Notes: generated by a model from the letters alone, not told the origin. 47,541 nt of DNA from Siculibacillus sp. (GCA_030247555.1 JAOTSD010000031.1:1-47541); one strand, 5' to 3'; shown: positions 26,662 through 36,749, numbered from the stretch's first letter. Numbers and translations: made by a program.

Positions 26662-27290
26662 GCCGCCTCCACCACGCTCGGCCCGAGCCGGAGGCTGTCC
26701 ATCCGCTCGAAGGGCAGGGCGAGGTGGGTCGCCGCGACCACCAGCCCGCCGTCGCCGAGATGCTCGCCGACGATCTCGAGCAGACGCGCCTCCGAGGCGG
26801 CGTCGAGCGCCGAGGTCGGCTCGTCGAGCAGCCAGACCGGCCGCTTCGTCACCAGCAACCGCGAGAAAGCGAGGCGGCGGCGCTGGCCGGCCGACAGATA
26901 GGCCGCCGGCAGGGTGGCGAGGCGGGCGAGACCGACCCGGTCGAGCGCCTCGAACACGGTCGCGTCCGCCGTGCCGGAGAACTCGCGCCAGAAGCCGAGG
27001 TTCTCCTCCACCGAGAGCTGCGGCTTCAACGCGTCCATGTGCCCGAAATAATGGCACTGCTGCGGGACGGTCAGTTCCGGATCGCCGCCGTCGAGGCCGA
27101 GCTCTCCCGAAATCGGCCGCAACAATCCGGCGATCAGGCGCAACAGCGTCGACTTGCCGGCGCCGTTCGCCCCGGTCACCACCAGAGCCGATCCGGCCAC
27201 CGCTTCGAACGAGAGATCGCGCAGCACGCGCCGCCCGCCGCGATCGAGCGTCAGGGATCGGCCGAAGAGGCGCTTCACGCTGGTCGACAT
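26658..27290 (-). CDS. ccmA: Haem ABC exporter ATP-binding protein CcmA
   Basis: CcmA is the ATPase of the cytochrome c maturation complex. The 210-residue product has Walker A GANGAGKST (40-48), the ABC signature LSAGQRRRLAFSRLL (about 135) and Walker B VWLLDEPTSALD (about 157). ATG 27290 is used. Earlier in-frame starts add Arg/Gly-rich sequence without homology. It begins the ccmA-ccmB unit. The remaining maturation genes (ccmE, ccmF, ccmH, ccmI) are not in this window. Confidence 0.95.
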   Translation of the reverse strand: MSTSVKRLFGRSLTLDRGGRRVLRDLSFEAVAGSALVVTGANGAGKSTLLRLIAGLLRPISGELGLDGGDPELTVPQQCHYFGHMDALKPQLSVEENLGFWREFSGTADATVFEALDRVGLARLATLPAAYLSAGQRRRLAFSRLLVTKRPVWLLDEPTSALDAASEARLLEIVGEHLGDGGLVVAATHLALPFERMDSLRLGPSVVEAA

Positions 27291-27549
27291 GCTCCCGTCC
27301 CGTTTCGCCGACGTCGCCGACCCCGCGGCACGCCCGATTTGCCTTTCTCCTACAGGAAGACGCCGGGCGGCGAAACCGGCGTCTCGAAGGATGCGGCCCC
27401 GCGCCGCCATCGCTTCGGCCGGACCCGAGCGCCACATCGGAGATTCCCGCGTTTCTCACCCCGAAGTGACTGGTTCGCGAGGCCGTCGCGGGACTATTCT
27501 CCCGCCGCGACGCGCATGGCGTCGGCTACTGTCGAACGGGGTCCGAAGT

Positions 27550-28317
27550 GTGACGACGAAACGGGGTGCCCTGGTCATCGCGGCCTGTACCGCCGGAGCG
27601 ATCTTCGCCGGCGCATCGCCCGCCGTGGCCGATGCGCCGCGACCGCGCGCCGTCATCGAACTCTTCACCAGCCAGGGCTGCGGACGTTGTCCGCCCGCCG
27701 ACGCCCTGCTCGGCCGCCTCGCCGCCGACCCGACCCTGGTCGCGCTGACCTACGCGGTCGACTACTGGGACTATCTCGGTTGGAAGGACACCGCCGCTCG
27801 TCCGGAATTCACCCAGCGCCAGCGCGCCTATGCCGAGGCCCGGGCCGATCGCGCCGTCTACACCCCGCAGGTGGTGATCGACGGTCGTGCCCACGTCGTC
27901 GGCTCCGATCGTGAGGCGATCGAGGCGAAGATCACCGAACTCACCAAGGTGGCCGAGAGTGCGATGGTCGAGGTCAACGTCGAGACCACGCGCGACTCGC
28001 TCGTCGTCCGCGTCGCCGAAGCTCCGGCCTCGCTCGCCACGGCGCGCGCCACCGTCTGGCTCGCCCGCTACGAACGCAGCCGCACCATCCGCATCGGCCG
28101 CGGCGAGAATTCCGGCCGGTCCGTCACCTACACGCACCTGGTGAAGTCGTTGCAGCCGATCGGCATGTGGAAGGGTTCGGCGCTGCGCATCGAATTGCCG
28201 CGCCAGGACACGACCCACGACGCCGGCGAGGGCTGCGCGGTGTTGCTCCAGTCGGAGAGCGAGGCCGGCCCCGGCCGCATCCTCGGCGCCCGGGGGGTCG
28301 AACGCCCGGCCTCCTGA
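27550..28317 (+). CDS. Secreted thioredoxin-fold protein of the DUF1223 family
   Basis: The 255-residue product starts at GTG 27550. This is the only start in frame that gives a signal peptide (residues 1-27, ending SPAVADA), and GGGG lies about 6 bases upstream. The DUF1223 domain begins with ELFTSQGCGRCPPADALL, containing a CGRC redox-type motif (Cys-44, Cys-47). It continues with VDYWDYLGWKD and TPQVVIDG, a thioredoxin-like cis-Pro loop. Its partner is unknown. A periplasmic CxxC protein next to ccm genes suggests thiol-redox work, but it is divergent from ccmA and the family is not assigned a reaction. Confidence 0.85.
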   Translation: MTTKRGALVIAACTAGAIFAGASPAVADAPRPRAVIELFTSQGCGRCPPADALLGRLAADPTLVALTYAVDYWDYLGWKDTAARPEFTQRQRAYAEARADRAVYTPQVVIDGRAHVVGSDREAIEAKITELTKVAESAMVEVNVETTRDSLVVRVAEAPASLATARATVWLARYERSRTIRIGRGENSGRSVTYTHLVKSLQPIGMWKGSALRIELPRQDTTHDAGEGCAVLLQSESEAGPGRILGARGVERPAS

Positions 28318-28336
28318 CGCGGTCCGCACCCGCCGA

Positions 28337-28744
28337 TCAGAACTCGACCAGCCTCGGCTTCTTCTCCAGCACCGCGACGACCCGGGCGAGGTCGGCACCG
28401 CGTTTCAGGATTCGGCCGCCCTGATCGATCACCGAGTAGGCGCCCTGCCGCGCCGCCGGTCTCGGAGCCTTCTCGATGCGGAAGAGCGGCGCCTCCGAAC
28501 TGCGGCGGAAGATCGAGAACACGGCACGGTCGGTGAGATGATCGATGGCGTAGTCGCGCCACTCGCCGCTCGCCACCATCCGGCCGTAGAGCTTCAGGAT
28601 CTCGAAGAGTTCGCGCCGATCGAAGGTGACCTCGCGGACCCCCTCCGGTCGGCCGAACCGGATCACCGACGGGTCGACCTCGTCGCCTCCCGCGATTCCG
28701 CCGCTCGGACCCTCGCTCAATCGTCCACCTCCTCGACGCATCAT
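28337..28744 (-). CDS. DUF2794 domain protein
   Basis: The 135-residue protein has an acidic/Gly-rich N-terminus. The compact DUF2794 core runs from about residue 30 (VTFDRRELFEILKLYGRMVA, then EWRDYAIDH, AVFSIFRRSSEAPLFRIEK) to AAVLEKKPRL-type sequence at the end. There is no signal peptide or membrane segment. The family is small, restricted to alphaproteobacteria and of unknown function. It converges with the DUF1223 gene (19 bp between stops). Starts at 28744 and 28741 are equally possible. Confidence 0.85.
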   Translation of the reverse strand: MMRRGGGRLSEGPSGGIAGGDEVDPSVIRFGRPEGVREVTFDRRELFEILKLYGRMVASGEWRDYAIDHLTDRAVFSIFRRSSEAPLFRIEKAPRPAARQGAYSVIDQGGRILKRGADLARVVAVLEKKPRLVEF

Positions 28745-28959
28745 CGAACCTTCATGATCCGTCGGAGCGCCGCCGCTGGCAAGCGGCGGCCCGACGCCGG
28801 ACGGTTCGAACCGCGCCGACGCGAGAAGATGTGATCACGGGCGCGTCCCACCGCGACCGCCGACCGCGTCGCGCCGATTGTCAACGCGGGCGCCCTCCGC
28901 CAAGGTCCGCCTGAGCGGCACATCGCCGCCGCCGAACGCCGCCATCGCAGAGGACCGCC

Positions 28960-29514
28960 GTGAAACCGCGTCGCATCGCCGGAGCCGCGCCGAAACCACG
29001 CCTCCTCCGCGTCCGTCGCCGCCCCGGGGCGGCGGCGCATCTCGGACTGCTCTCCGTCGGCGGCGGGACGTTCCCCTGCGCGCTCGGTCGCACCGGCCTG
29101 ACCCGCTTCAAGCGCGAGGGCGACGGCGCCACGCCGGTCGGCCGCTTCGACCTCCTCGTCGGACGGTGGCGCATCGATCGGATCCTGCCGCCCGGCGGCC
29201 CGCTGCACTTCACGCCCCTACGCATCGACGACGGTTGGTGCGACGACCTCGGCGACGGCCGCTACAATCGGCCGGTCCGCTTGCCCTTCCCCGGCTCGCA
29301 CGAGGTGATGCGGCGCGACGATCATCTCTACGACGTGGTGATCGTCCTCGATGCCAATCTCCGCCGCCGGACGATCGGGCGCGGCAGCGCCATCTTTTTC
29401 CACCTCGCCCGGAACGGCTTCGAGGCGACCGCCGGCTGCGTCGCGCTCGCGCCCGCCGACATGCGGCGCGTCCTCGCCCGCCTCGGCTCTCGCCCGGTGA
29501 TGGTGATCGGCTGA
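28960..29514 (+). CDS. L,D-transpeptidase (YkuD-fold) family protein
   Basis: The 184-residue product starts at GTG 28960 with AGAGGA 4 bases upstream. The YkuD-type active-site motif is clear: a His (HLARNGFEATAGCVAL, about residue 147) and the catalytic Cys eleven residues later, with a helical C-terminus. YkuD enzymes form 3-3 crosslinks or attach lipoproteins to peptidoglycan in the periplasm. Unusually, no signal peptide is seen; the N-terminus is very basic (MKPRRIAGAAPKPRLLRVRR). Related short proteins are common in rhizobia. Export by another route, or a non-peptidoglycan role, is possible. Confidence 0.85.
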   Translation: MKPRRIAGAAPKPRLLRVRRRPGAAAHLGLLSVGGGTFPCALGRTGLTRFKREGDGATPVGRFDLLVGRWRIDRILPPGGPLHFTPLRIDDGWCDDLGDGRYNRPVRLPFPGSHEVMRRDDHLYDVVIVLDANLRRRTIGRGSAIFFHLARNGFEATAGCVALAPADMRRVLARLGSRPVMVIG

Positions 29515-29758
29515 CAGACTCGGTCGACGCGAATCGGACCGTCTTCGTCCGGCCCGAACCCGGCGAATCGAAACGAGTTCGAATCGAAGTGGCGCACCGC
29601 GGCCCCTGCGAGTCCCGTGGACGGCCGTTTCGATCGGCCGCACCCGACCCCAGGGTCACCTTCGAAATCGCCGTCCAAGAGTCTCCTGTGCGGTCGGTTA
29701 TTTCGTAAGCGAAATCATTTCGAAGCTGTATCGTGTCACGCGACTCGTTTCGCGAGAG

Positions 29759-30433
29759 TCATGATCCGATCTTAGGCCGCACTCCGAAGATGGCGCTGCC
29801 GACCCGCACGTGGGTGGCGCCGAGATCGATCGCCGTCTCGAAGTCGGACGACATCCCCATCGACAGGCCGACGACCCCCGCCTCTCTCGCCATCTTCGCC
29901 AACAGGGCGAAGTGCGGCCCCGGAGCATCCTCGACCGGCGGGATGCACATCAGCCCCTCGACGGCGAGCCCGTGCACCTCGCGGCAGCGAGCGACGAAGG
30001 CGACCGCCTCGCGCGGATCGATCCCCGCCTTTTGCGCCTCGAGCCCGGTGTTGACCTGAACGAAGAGCCGGAGGCGACGCCCCTGCTTCGTCATCTCGGC
30101 GGCGAGAGCGGCCGCGATCTTGTCGCGATCGACGGTGTGGATCACGTCGAAGAGCTCCACCGCCTCCGCCGCCTTGTTCGACTGCAGCGGCCCGATCAGA
30201 TGCAGTTCGACATCCGCGGTCTCGGCCCGCAACGCGGGCCATTTGGCCTTCGCCTCCTGCACCCGGTTTTCGCCGAACACCCGTTGACCCGAGGCTATCG
30301 CCGGACGGATCTCCTCGGCCGCGAAAGTCTTGGAGACCGCCACCAGCGTGACCGATCCGGCCGCCCGCCCGGCGATGCGCTCGGCCCGGGCGATGCGGTT
30401 GCGGATCTCGGCGAGATTGTCGGCGACGCTCAT
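29759..30433 (-). CDS. YggS/ProSC-family PLP homeostasis protein
   Basis: The 224-residue single-domain TIM barrel resembles the N-terminal half of alanine racemase. It binds pyridoxal phosphate and buffers its level in the cytosol without known catalysis. The PLP lysine is in [10 protein letters not shown] (about residue 35). The motifs [37 protein letters not shown] and VRVGSAIFG are all intact. ATG 30433 is divergent from leuS, with 227 bp between them. The position next to leuS is conserved in this group. Confidence 0.93.
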   Translation of the reverse strand: MSVADNLAEIRNRIARAERIAGRAAGSVTLVAVSKTFAAEEIRPAIASGQRVFGENRVQEAKAKWPALRAETADVELHLIGPLQSNKAAEAVELFDVIHTVDRDKIAAALAAEMTKQGRRLRLFVQVNTGLEAQKAGIDPREAVAFVARCREVHGLAVEGLMCIPPVEDAPGPHFALLAKMAREAGVVGLSMGMSSDFETAIDLGATHVRVGSAIFGVRPKIGS

Positions 30434-30660
30434 CGGTGGGCTTCCCTCGCAGGTCTCTCTGTCCCGACGGCTTAGCAGAAGGGCGACCGATCCGCCACGC
30501 GGGACCGCCACCGTGCTCCGGATCCGCCGGAATCGGCCGGAAACCATTGACCCGTCCACGGCTTTCTGGTGAAGGTCGGCGCCGAGATCGAACGACGAGG
30601 AGTCGCGTCTCCCCGATGACGCGCGCCCACCCGAACCCGACCCGACGGACGACGAGATCC

Positions 30661-33279
30661 ATGGCTTCCGAGCGTTACAACCCCCGCGAATCCGAACCGA
30701 AGTGGCAGAAGGTCTGGGTCGAGAAGGACGTCTTCTCCACCACCAACGACGATCCGCGGCCGAAGTACTACGTCCTCGAGATGTTCCCCTATCCGTCCGG
30801 GCGCATCCACATGGGTCACGTGCGCAACTACACCATGGGTGACGTCGTCGCTCGCTACAAGCGCGCCAAGGGCTTCTCGGTCCTCCATCCCATGGGTTGG
30901 GACGCCTTCGGCCTGCCGGCCGAGAACGCCGCCATGCAGATGAAGGTCCACCCCGCCAAGTGGACCTACGAGAACATCGCCACCATGCGCGACCAGTTGA
31001 AGGCGATGGGCCTGTCGCTCGACTGGAAGCGCGAGGTCGCAACCTGCTCGCCCGACTACTACCGCCACCAGCAGAAGATGTTCGTCGACTTCTTCGAGGC
31101 CGGCCTCGCCTATCGCCGCGCCTCCAAGGTCAACTGGGACCCGGTCGACATGACCGTGCTCGCCAACGAGCAGGTGATCGACGGCCGCGGCTGGCGCTCG
31201 GGCGCCGTCGTCGAGCAGAAGGAGCTCGTCCAGTGGTTCCTGAAGATCACCGAATTCTCCGACGACCTGCTGACCGCCCTCGATCGGCTCGAACGCTGGC
31301 CCGACAAGGTGCGGCTGATGCAGCGCAACTGGATCGGCAAGTCGACCGGTCTCGAGGTCCGCTTCGAGCTGGCCACCTCGGGCCCGAACGGCGAGACCAC
31401 GCTCGAGATCTTCACCACCCGCCCCGATACGCTCTTCGGCGCCTCTTTCCTGGCCATGTCGCCCGACCACCCGCTGGCCAGGGCGCTGGGTGAGAAGGAC
31501 GCCGACCTCGCTGCCTTCCAAGAGAAGTGCCGGCGCATGGGCACCTCGGTCGCCGTCCTCGAGACCGCCGAGAAGGAAGGCCACGACACGGGCCTCCGAG
31601 TGAAGCATCCCTTCATCGAGGGCAAGACGCTGCCGCTGTGGGTGGCGAACTTCATCCTCATGGACTACGGCACCGGCGCCATCTTCGGCTGCCCCGCCCA
31701 CGACCAGCGCGACCTCGACTTCGCCCGCAAGTACGGCCTCGAGGTCACCCCCGTCGTGCTGCCGCGCGGCGCCGACCCGGCGGTGAACGCGGTCGAGACC
31801 GTCGCCTTCGACGGTGACGGCACGCTCTACAACTCCTACTTCCTCGACGGCCTCGAGGTCGACGCCGCCTTCGAGGCGACCGCCGACCGGCTCGAGGCCC
31901 GCATCCTCGACGGCGCGCCGATGGCCAGACGCCGGGTGAACTTCCGCCTGCGCGACTGGCTGATCTCGCGGCAGCGCTACTGGGGCTGCCCCATCCCGAT
32001 GATCCACTGCGACGACTGCGGCACGGTGCCCGTCCCCGTCGCCGACCTGCCGGTGCTGCTGCCCGACGACGCGACGTTCGATCGGCCGGGCAACCCGCTC
32101 GACCATCACCCGACCTGGAAGCACGTCGCCTGTCCGACGTGCGGAAAGCCCGCCCGGCGCGAAACCGACACCATGGATACCTTCGTCGATTCGTCCTGGT
32201 ACTACACCCGCTTCACCGACCCGTGGAACGAGGCGGCGCCGACCACGCCCGACGTGGCGAAGCGCTGGCTCCCCGTGGACCAGTACATCGGCGGCATCGA
32301 GCACGCGATCCTGCACCTGCTCTATTCGCGCTTCTTCACCCGCGCCATGAAGGCCACCGGCCACGTCGCTCTCGACGAGCCCTTCGCCGGCCTGTTCACC
32401 CAAGGAATGGTGGTCCACGAGACCTACAAGGGTCCCTCGGGCGCCTGGGTGTCGCCGGCCGAGATCATCGTCGACGAGGTCGAAGGAAAGCGCACCGCGC
32501 GCATGACGGACGGTTCCGGCCCGGTCGAAATCGGCTCGATCGAGAAGATGTCGAAGTCGAAGAAGAACACCGTCGATCCCAACGAGATCCTCTCCACCTG
32601 GGGCGCCGACACCGCTCGCTGGTTCGTTCTTTCCGACAGCCCGCCGGACCGTGACGTCATCTGGACCGAGGCCGGCGTCGAGGGCGCCCACCGCTTCGTC
32701 CAGCGCGTCTGGCGGCTGATCGGCGACGGCGTCGAGCTCGCCACCGCCAAGGGCCCCGGCGAGCGCACCGCCGCCGCCCTCGCGCTGGCCAAGGCCACCC
32801 ACAAGACGCTCGCCGCGGTCGAGGACGACATCGAGAAGCTCGGCTTCAACCGCGCCGTCGCCCGTCTCTACGAGTTCGCCAACACGATCGGCCGCGTCGT
32901 CGCCTCCGGCGAAGCGGTGAACGCCGACCCGACCCTCGCGAGCGCCCTCGACGAGGCGCTCGACGTGCTCGTTCGCCTCATCGCGCCGATGATGCCGCAC
33001 CTCGCCGAGGAATGCTGGGCGGCGCTCGGTCGCGACGGGCTCGCCTCCGAGGCCGGCTGGCCGGTGGTCGACCGGACCCTCGTGGTCGACGACACCGTCA
33101 CGCTGCCGATCCAGATCAACGGCAAGAAGCGTGCGGAGTTGACGTGCCCCCGGTCGGCGGGCGAGGCTGAGGTGCGCGAAGCGGTTCTGGCTCTCGACGC
33201 GGTCAAGGCCGCGCTCGGCGGCAAGCAGCCGAAGAAGGTCATCGTCGTACCGTTGAGGATCGTCAATGTCGTCGCCTGA
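30661..33279 (+). CDS. leuS: Leucyl-tRNA synthetase
   Basis: LeuS charges tRNA-Leu and is a class Ia synthetase. The 872-residue protein has the HIGH-type motif [11 protein letters not shown] (43-53) and the CP1 editing domain (about 220-410, with [12 protein letters not shown] and the conserved Asp in [16 protein letters not shown]). KMSKS is at about residue 630 ([13 protein letters not shown]), followed by the anticodon-binding and C-terminal domains. ATG 30661 is standard. Longer frames upstream are not conserved. Its 3' end overlaps lptE by 14 bases. Confidence 0.97.
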   Translation: MASERYNPRESEPKWQKVWVEKDVFSTTNDDPRPKYYVLEMFPYPSGRIHMGHVRNYTMGDVVARYKRAKGFSVLHPMGWDAFGLPAENAAMQMKVHPAKWTYENIATMRDQLKAMGLSLDWKREVATCSPDYYRHQQKMFVDFFEAGLAYRRASKVNWDPVDMTVLANEQVIDGRGWRSGAVVEQKELVQWFLKITEFSDDLLTALDRLERWPDKVRLMQRNWIGKSTGLEVRFELATSGPNGETTLEIFTTRPDTLFGASFLAMSPDHPLARALGEKDADLAAFQEKCRRMGTSVAVLETAEKEGHDTGLRVKHPFIEGKTLPLWVANFILMDYGTGAIFGCPAHDQRDLDFARKYGLEVTPVVLPRGADPAVNAVETVAFDGDGTLYNSYFLDGLEVDAAFEATADRLEARILDGAPMARRRVNFRLRDWLISRQRYWGCPIPMIHCDDCGTVPVPVADLPVLLPDDATFDRPGNPLDHHPTWKHVACPTCGKPARRETDTMDTFVDSSWYYTRFTDPWNEAAPTTPDVAKRWLPVDQYIGGIEHAILHLLYSRFFTRAMKATGHVALDEPFAGLFTQGMVVHETYKGPSGAWVSPAEIIVDEVEGKRTARMTDGSGPVEIGSIEKMSKSKKNTVDPNEILSTWGADTARWFVLSDSPPDRDVIWTEAGVEGAHRFVQRVWRLIGDGVELATAKGPGERTAAALALAKATHKTLAAVEDDIEKLGFNRAVARLYEFANTIGRVVASGEAVNADPTLASALDEALDVLVRLIAPMMPHLAEECWAALGRDGLASEAGWPVVDRTLVVDDTVTLPIQINGKKRAELTCPRSAGEAEVREAVLALDAVKAALGGKQPKKVIVVPLRIVNVVA

Positions 33280-33805
33280 TCGCGCCGCCCCCCTCCGCCG
33301 TCTCCTGTTCGGCCTCGCCCTCGGCCTCGCCGCCGCGGGCCTGACGGCCTGCGCCGATGTTCCGCGCCCGCTCTACGGCAAAGCCGCCGGCACCGCCACG
33401 GCGATGCGCACCATCGACGTCGCCGCGGTTCCCGGCCGTGTCGGCCAGCAGGTCCGCAACGAATTGGTCTTCCGCCTCCACGGCGGCGCCGGAGACGTCG
33501 AGGGCAAGCCGGTCCATCGGCTCGAGCTGACCGTCACCTCGATCGACAACGCCGTTGGCGTCGAGCGCTACCGCAACCTGCCGGCAGCCTATGTCGAGCG
33601 CATCACCGCGACCTACGCCCTGATCGACATCGCCTCCGGCGCCACGGTCACTTCCGGCACCAGCTTCGCCCAGGCGGCCTACGACTATTCGCCGCAGCGT
33701 TACGCCGATGTCCGCGCCAAGCGCGATGCCGAGAATCGGGTCGCCACCGTGGTCGCCGAGGACATCCGCACCAAGCTCGCGGTCCATTTCGCCGCTCATC
33801 CCTGA
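33266..33805 (+). CDS. lptE: LPS-assembly lipoprotein LptE
   Basis: LptE plugs the LptD barrel that inserts lipopolysaccharide into the outer membrane. The 179-residue protein has a lipoprotein signal with lipobox LTAC (Cys-29). An LptE-like core follows ([43 protein letters not shown] in part). The gene starts inside the end of leuS and precedes holA, the same leuS-lptE-holA order as in E. coli. Sequence similarity in this family is low, so synteny carries weight. Confidence 0.9.
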   Translation: MSSPDRAAPLRRLLFGLALGLAAAGLTACADVPRPLYGKAAGTATAMRTIDVAAVPGRVGQQVRNELVFRLHGGAGDVEGKPVHRLELTVTSIDNAVGVERYRNLPAAYVERITATYALIDIASGATVTSGTSFAQAAYDYSPQRYADVRAKRDAENRVATVVAEDIRTKLAVHFAAHP

Positions 33806-33837
33806 GCGGCGACCAGCCCTCGTTCCACAGGCGGGAC

Positions 33838-34875
33838 ATGGTCGCGCTGAAGCCGTCCGAGATCGAGCCCTTCGTCCGCCGTCCGCCGGAAAGGGCGGCG
33901 CTGGTGCTGGTCTACGGCCCGGATGACGGGCTCGTCGCGGAACGTGCGGGCTCCATCGTCCGCGCCGCCGCCGGCAAGGCCGACGATCCCTTCTCCCTCG
34001 TCCGTCTCGACGGCGCCGAGATCGTCGCCGACCCCTCCCGGCTGATCGACGAGGCGACCACCGTGTCGCTCTTCGGCGATCGCCGCGTCGTCTGGGTTCG
34101 CGATTGCGGCGCCCGCAACGTCCTTCCGGCCCTCCAGCCGCTGCTCGATCGCCCCGACACCGGCTCGCTGGTGGTGATCGAGGCCGGCGACCTGAAGAAG
34201 GGAACCGGCCTCCGAAAGAAGGTCGAGGACCATCCGACGGCGATCGCCATTCCATGCTATCCCGATACCGCCCAGGACATCGCCCGGCTCATCGAGCAGG
34301 AACTGAAGGAGGCGAAGCTCGCCATCGAACCCGACGCTCGCGAGGCGCTGGAGGCTCATCTCGGGGCCGACCGCCTCGCCTCCCGCGGCGAACTGCGCAA
34401 ACTCTGCCTCTATGCCCACGGTCTGGGACGGATCACCCTCGCCGACGTCGTCGCCATCGTCGGCGACGCCTCCGCCTTCGCCGTGGACGAGCTCCTCGAT
34501 GCCGTCGCCGGCGGGGATCCGGCGGAGGCCGACGCCACGCTCGGCAAGCTCGAATCCTCTGGTATTCCGCCCTCGGTCGCCGGCACCATGCTGATTCGGC
34601 ATTTCCAGCTGCTCGAGCGGGCCAGAGCGGAGGTCGTGCCCGGCCGCAGCCCGACCGACGTCGTCGAACGCCTGCAGCCGCCGATCTTCTTCCGCCGCCG
34701 ACCGGTCATCGCCCGCCAGCTCGGCCTGTGGTCGAAGGAGCGCATCGCCCGCGCCCTCGACCTCCTCGACGAGACCATGCGACAGAGCCGCGCCAAGCCG
34801 CATCTCGCCGCGTCCATCGTTTCGGAGGCGATTCTGAAGCTCGCTCGCGCCGCCGCCCTCGCCGGTCGCCGCTGA
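33838..34875 (+). CDS. holA: DNA polymerase III delta subunit
   Basis: HolA opens the beta clamp in the clamp-loader complex. The 345-residue product is of normal size. It shows the degenerate AAA+ fold typical of delta (LVYGPDDGLVAERAG near residue 24, SLFGDRRVVWVRD near 77, EALEAHLGADRLASRGELRKLCLYA near 178, quoted in part). No Walker A is expected or seen. It is 32 bp after lptE and converges with parB. Confidence 0.93.
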   Translation: MVALKPSEIEPFVRRPPERAALVLVYGPDDGLVAERAGSIVRAAAGKADDPFSLVRLDGAEIVADPSRLIDEATTVSLFGDRRVVWVRDCGARNVLPALQPLLDRPDTGSLVVIEAGDLKKGTGLRKKVEDHPTAIAIPCYPDTAQDIARLIEQELKEAKLAIEPDAREALEAHLGADRLASRGELRKLCLYAHGLGRITLADVVAIVGDASAFAVDELLDAVAGGDPAEADATLGKLESSGIPPSVAGTMLIRHFQLLERARAEVVPGRSPTDVVERLQPPIFFRRRPVIARQLGLWSKERIARALDLLDETMRQSRAKPHLAASIVSEAILKLARAAALAGRR

Positions 34876-34898
34876 AGCCACCGGTGACCCCCGGAACG

Positions 34899-34919
34899 CG
34901 AAAGGGGCCGCGCCTTTCG
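34899..34919. terminator. Hairpin between convergent holA and parB
   Basis: CGAAAGG (34899-34905) and CCTTTCG (34913-34919) form a 7-bp stem around a 7-base loop, midway in the 80-bp gap. It may serve both genes. No T-run follows on either side. Confidence 0.4.
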
Positions 34920-34955
34920 GCCCGACCCCTCCACCGTCCGTCTCCGCCATCGAGC

Positions 34956-35825
34956 TCAACCGCGCTGCAGTCTCCGGCAGACCTCGTCGAGCTGCTCGAG
35001 CGAGCCGTAACGCACCTTCACTTCGCCGGATCCGTCGGCCTTGTGCTCGATGGCCACCGCCAGGCCGAGCGCGTCGGAGAGCGTCTTCTCGAGCGCCACC
35101 GTGTCGGCGTCTTTCGCCTTCTTCGGCCGGCCGGGCTTCGGCCCCTCCGCCGGGCGCGGCGCCTGGGCGAGAGACTCCGCCTGCCGCACCGAGAGGCCTT
35201 CCTCGACGATCTTCGTCGCCAGCGCCTCCGGATCGGGCGCCGCGAGCACCGCCCGCGCGTGCCCCGCGGTGATCCGGCCGGAGCGCAGATGCGCCTTGAC
35301 CGGCTCCGACACCTTCAGCAGGCGCAGGGTGTTGGCGACGTGACTGCGGCTCTTGCCGATGATCTCGCCGAGATCCTGTTGGGTATAGGCGAATTCGGCG
35401 ATCAGCTGCTCGTAGCCGTAGGCCTCTTCCAGCGGATTGAGGTCGGTGCGCTGGACGTTCTCGATGATCGCCAACTCGAGCGCCTCCTTGTCGGAGACCT
35501 CCTGCACGATCACCGGGATCTCGTGCTGACCAGCACGCTGCGAAGCCCGCCAGCGGCGCTCGCCGGCGATGATCTCATAGTGATTGGCCTGCCCCTTGGC
35601 CGAGCGCACCAAGATCGGCTGGACGACGCCCTTCTCGCGGATCGACTTCGCCAGATCGGCGAGATCGGAGTCATCGAAGCTGCGTCGCGGGTTGCGCGGA
35701 TTGGGGTGGATCAACTCGATCGGCACCCGCTTCGATCCGGTCCGCTCCGTCGTCGCGATCTCGGGCTCGGCCATGTCGCCGAGCAGCGCCGCCAACCCAC
35801 GTCCGAGCCGTCTACGTTCTTCCAC
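34956..35825 (-). CDS. parB: Chromosome partitioning protein ParB
   Basis: ParB is a CTPase clamp that loads at parS and spreads to form the partition complex. The 289-residue product has the N-terminal RRLGRGLAALLGD, the CTP-binding motifs (NPRNPRRSFDD, then GERRWRASQRAG near residue 100) and the HTH that reads parS (YTQQDLGEIIGKSRSHVANTLRLL, about 155-178, quoted in full here only in part). The C-terminal dimer domain follows. GTG 35825 is chosen because GGGAGG lies 6 bases upstream and no ATG is available. It follows parA by 83 bp in the mnmE-mnmG-rsmG-parA-parB row. Confidence 0.96.
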   Translation of the reverse strand: MEERRRLGRGLAALLGDMAEPEIATTERTGSKRVPIELIHPNPRNPRRSFDDSDLADLAKSIREKGVVQPILVRSAKGQANHYEIIAGERRWRASQRAGQHEIPVIVQEVSDKEALELAIIENVQRTDLNPLEEAYGYEQLIAEFAYTQQDLGEIIGKSRSHVANTLRLLKVSEPVKAHLRSGRITAGHARAVLAAPDPEALATKIVEEGLSVRQAESLAQAPRPAEGPKPGRPKKAKDADTVALEKTLSDALGLAVAIEHKADGSGEVKVRYGSLEQLDEVCRRLQRG

Positions 35826-35908
35826 TGTCGCCTCCCGAGGATCGCCGGTCGCCGCCGGCCCGCCCCACTCACACCCCGGCCCCGGCCGCCCCGGGACCTT
35901 CGTCTCGT

Positions 35909-36736
35909 TCAGGCCGCCGCTTCGGCCCGGATGCGCCGCTCGCGCTGGATGATCTCCGAGGCGAGGCGCAGATAGGCTTGGCTCCCCGCCGATTTGAGAT
36001 CGTAGAGCAACGCCGGCTTGCCGTGCGACGGCGCCTCCGAGATGCGGACGTTGCGCGGAATGATCGTGTCGTAGACCGCCGACCCCATGTGCTCGCGCAC
36101 GTCGGCCACCACCTGACCGGAGAGATTGTTGCGCGCGTCGTACATGGTCAGCACGATGCCGTGGATCGACAGCTCCGGATTGAGCGCGCCCTTGACCTGC
36201 TCCACCGTCGACAGCAGCTGAGAAAGACCCTCCAGCGCGAAGAACTCGCACTGCAGCGGCACCAGCACCGAATGGGAGGCGCTCATCGCATTGATGGTCA
36301 GAAGGTTCAGAGACGGCGGGCAGTCGACCAGCACGTAGGTGAACTGCGGTCCGCCTTCCTGCGCGGTCCCGATGTATTCGGAGATCGCCTTGCGCAACCG
36401 ATAGGCCCGGTCCGCGGTGGAGGCGATCTCCAGCTCGACGCCGAGAAGATCAAGCGTCGAAGGCGCCACCCACAGCCGGGGTACCGCGGTCTCGATCAGC
36501 ACCTCTTCGAGCGTGTGGTCGCCGACCAGCACGTCATAGGTCGAGCGCTTGCGCGCTCGCCGGTCGATGCCGAGTCCGGTCGAGGCGTTGCCCTGAGGAT
36601 CGAGGTCGACGATCAGAACTTCCTCGCCGATGGCGGCCAGCGCCGTGCCGAGATTGATGGCGGTCGTGGTCTTGCCCACGCCGCCTTTCTGATTGGCGAG
36701 CGCGAGAACGCGGGGCGACTTGGCGAGCTTGGCCAT
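35909..36736 (-). CDS. parA: Chromosome partitioning ATPase ParA
   Basis: ParA is a Walker-type ATPase that binds DNA non-specifically and moves ParB-parS complexes. The 275-residue protein has the deviant Walker A KGGVGKTT (17-24), the motif VDLDPQGNASTG (about 45) and Walker B VLVDCPPSLN (about 135). There is no N-terminal HTH, as expected for chromosomal ParA (type Ib-like). ATG 36736 has GGAGC about 8 bases upstream. A GTG at 36763 is also in frame but lies within a parS-like site and has no good ribosome site. Confidence 0.96.
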   Translation of the reverse strand: MAKLAKSPRVLALANQKGGVGKTTTAINLGTALAAIGEEVLIVDLDPQGNASTGLGIDRRARKRSTYDVLVGDHTLEEVLIETAVPRLWVAPSTLDLLGVELEIASTADRAYRLRKAISEYIGTAQEGGPQFTYVLVDCPPSLNLLTINAMSASHSVLVPLQCEFFALEGLSQLLSTVEQVKGALNPELSIHGIVLTMYDARNNLSGQVVADVREHMGSAVYDTIIPRNVRISEAPSHGKPALLYDLKSAGSQAYLRLASEIIQRERRIRAEAAA

Positions 36737-36749
36737 GTGTGGCGCTCCG

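Noticed and set aside
29700-29760. A/T-rich patch with short hairpins (ATTTCG/CGAAAT and GACTC/GAGTC) 3' of the YggS-type gene
   Set aside because: The stems are 5-6 bp and have no U-tract in the right orientation. They could be a weak terminator, but this is not strong enough to call.
30472-33000. Long minus-strand frame opposite leuS
   Set aside because: It is antisense shadow of a complete leucyl-tRNA synthetase gene.
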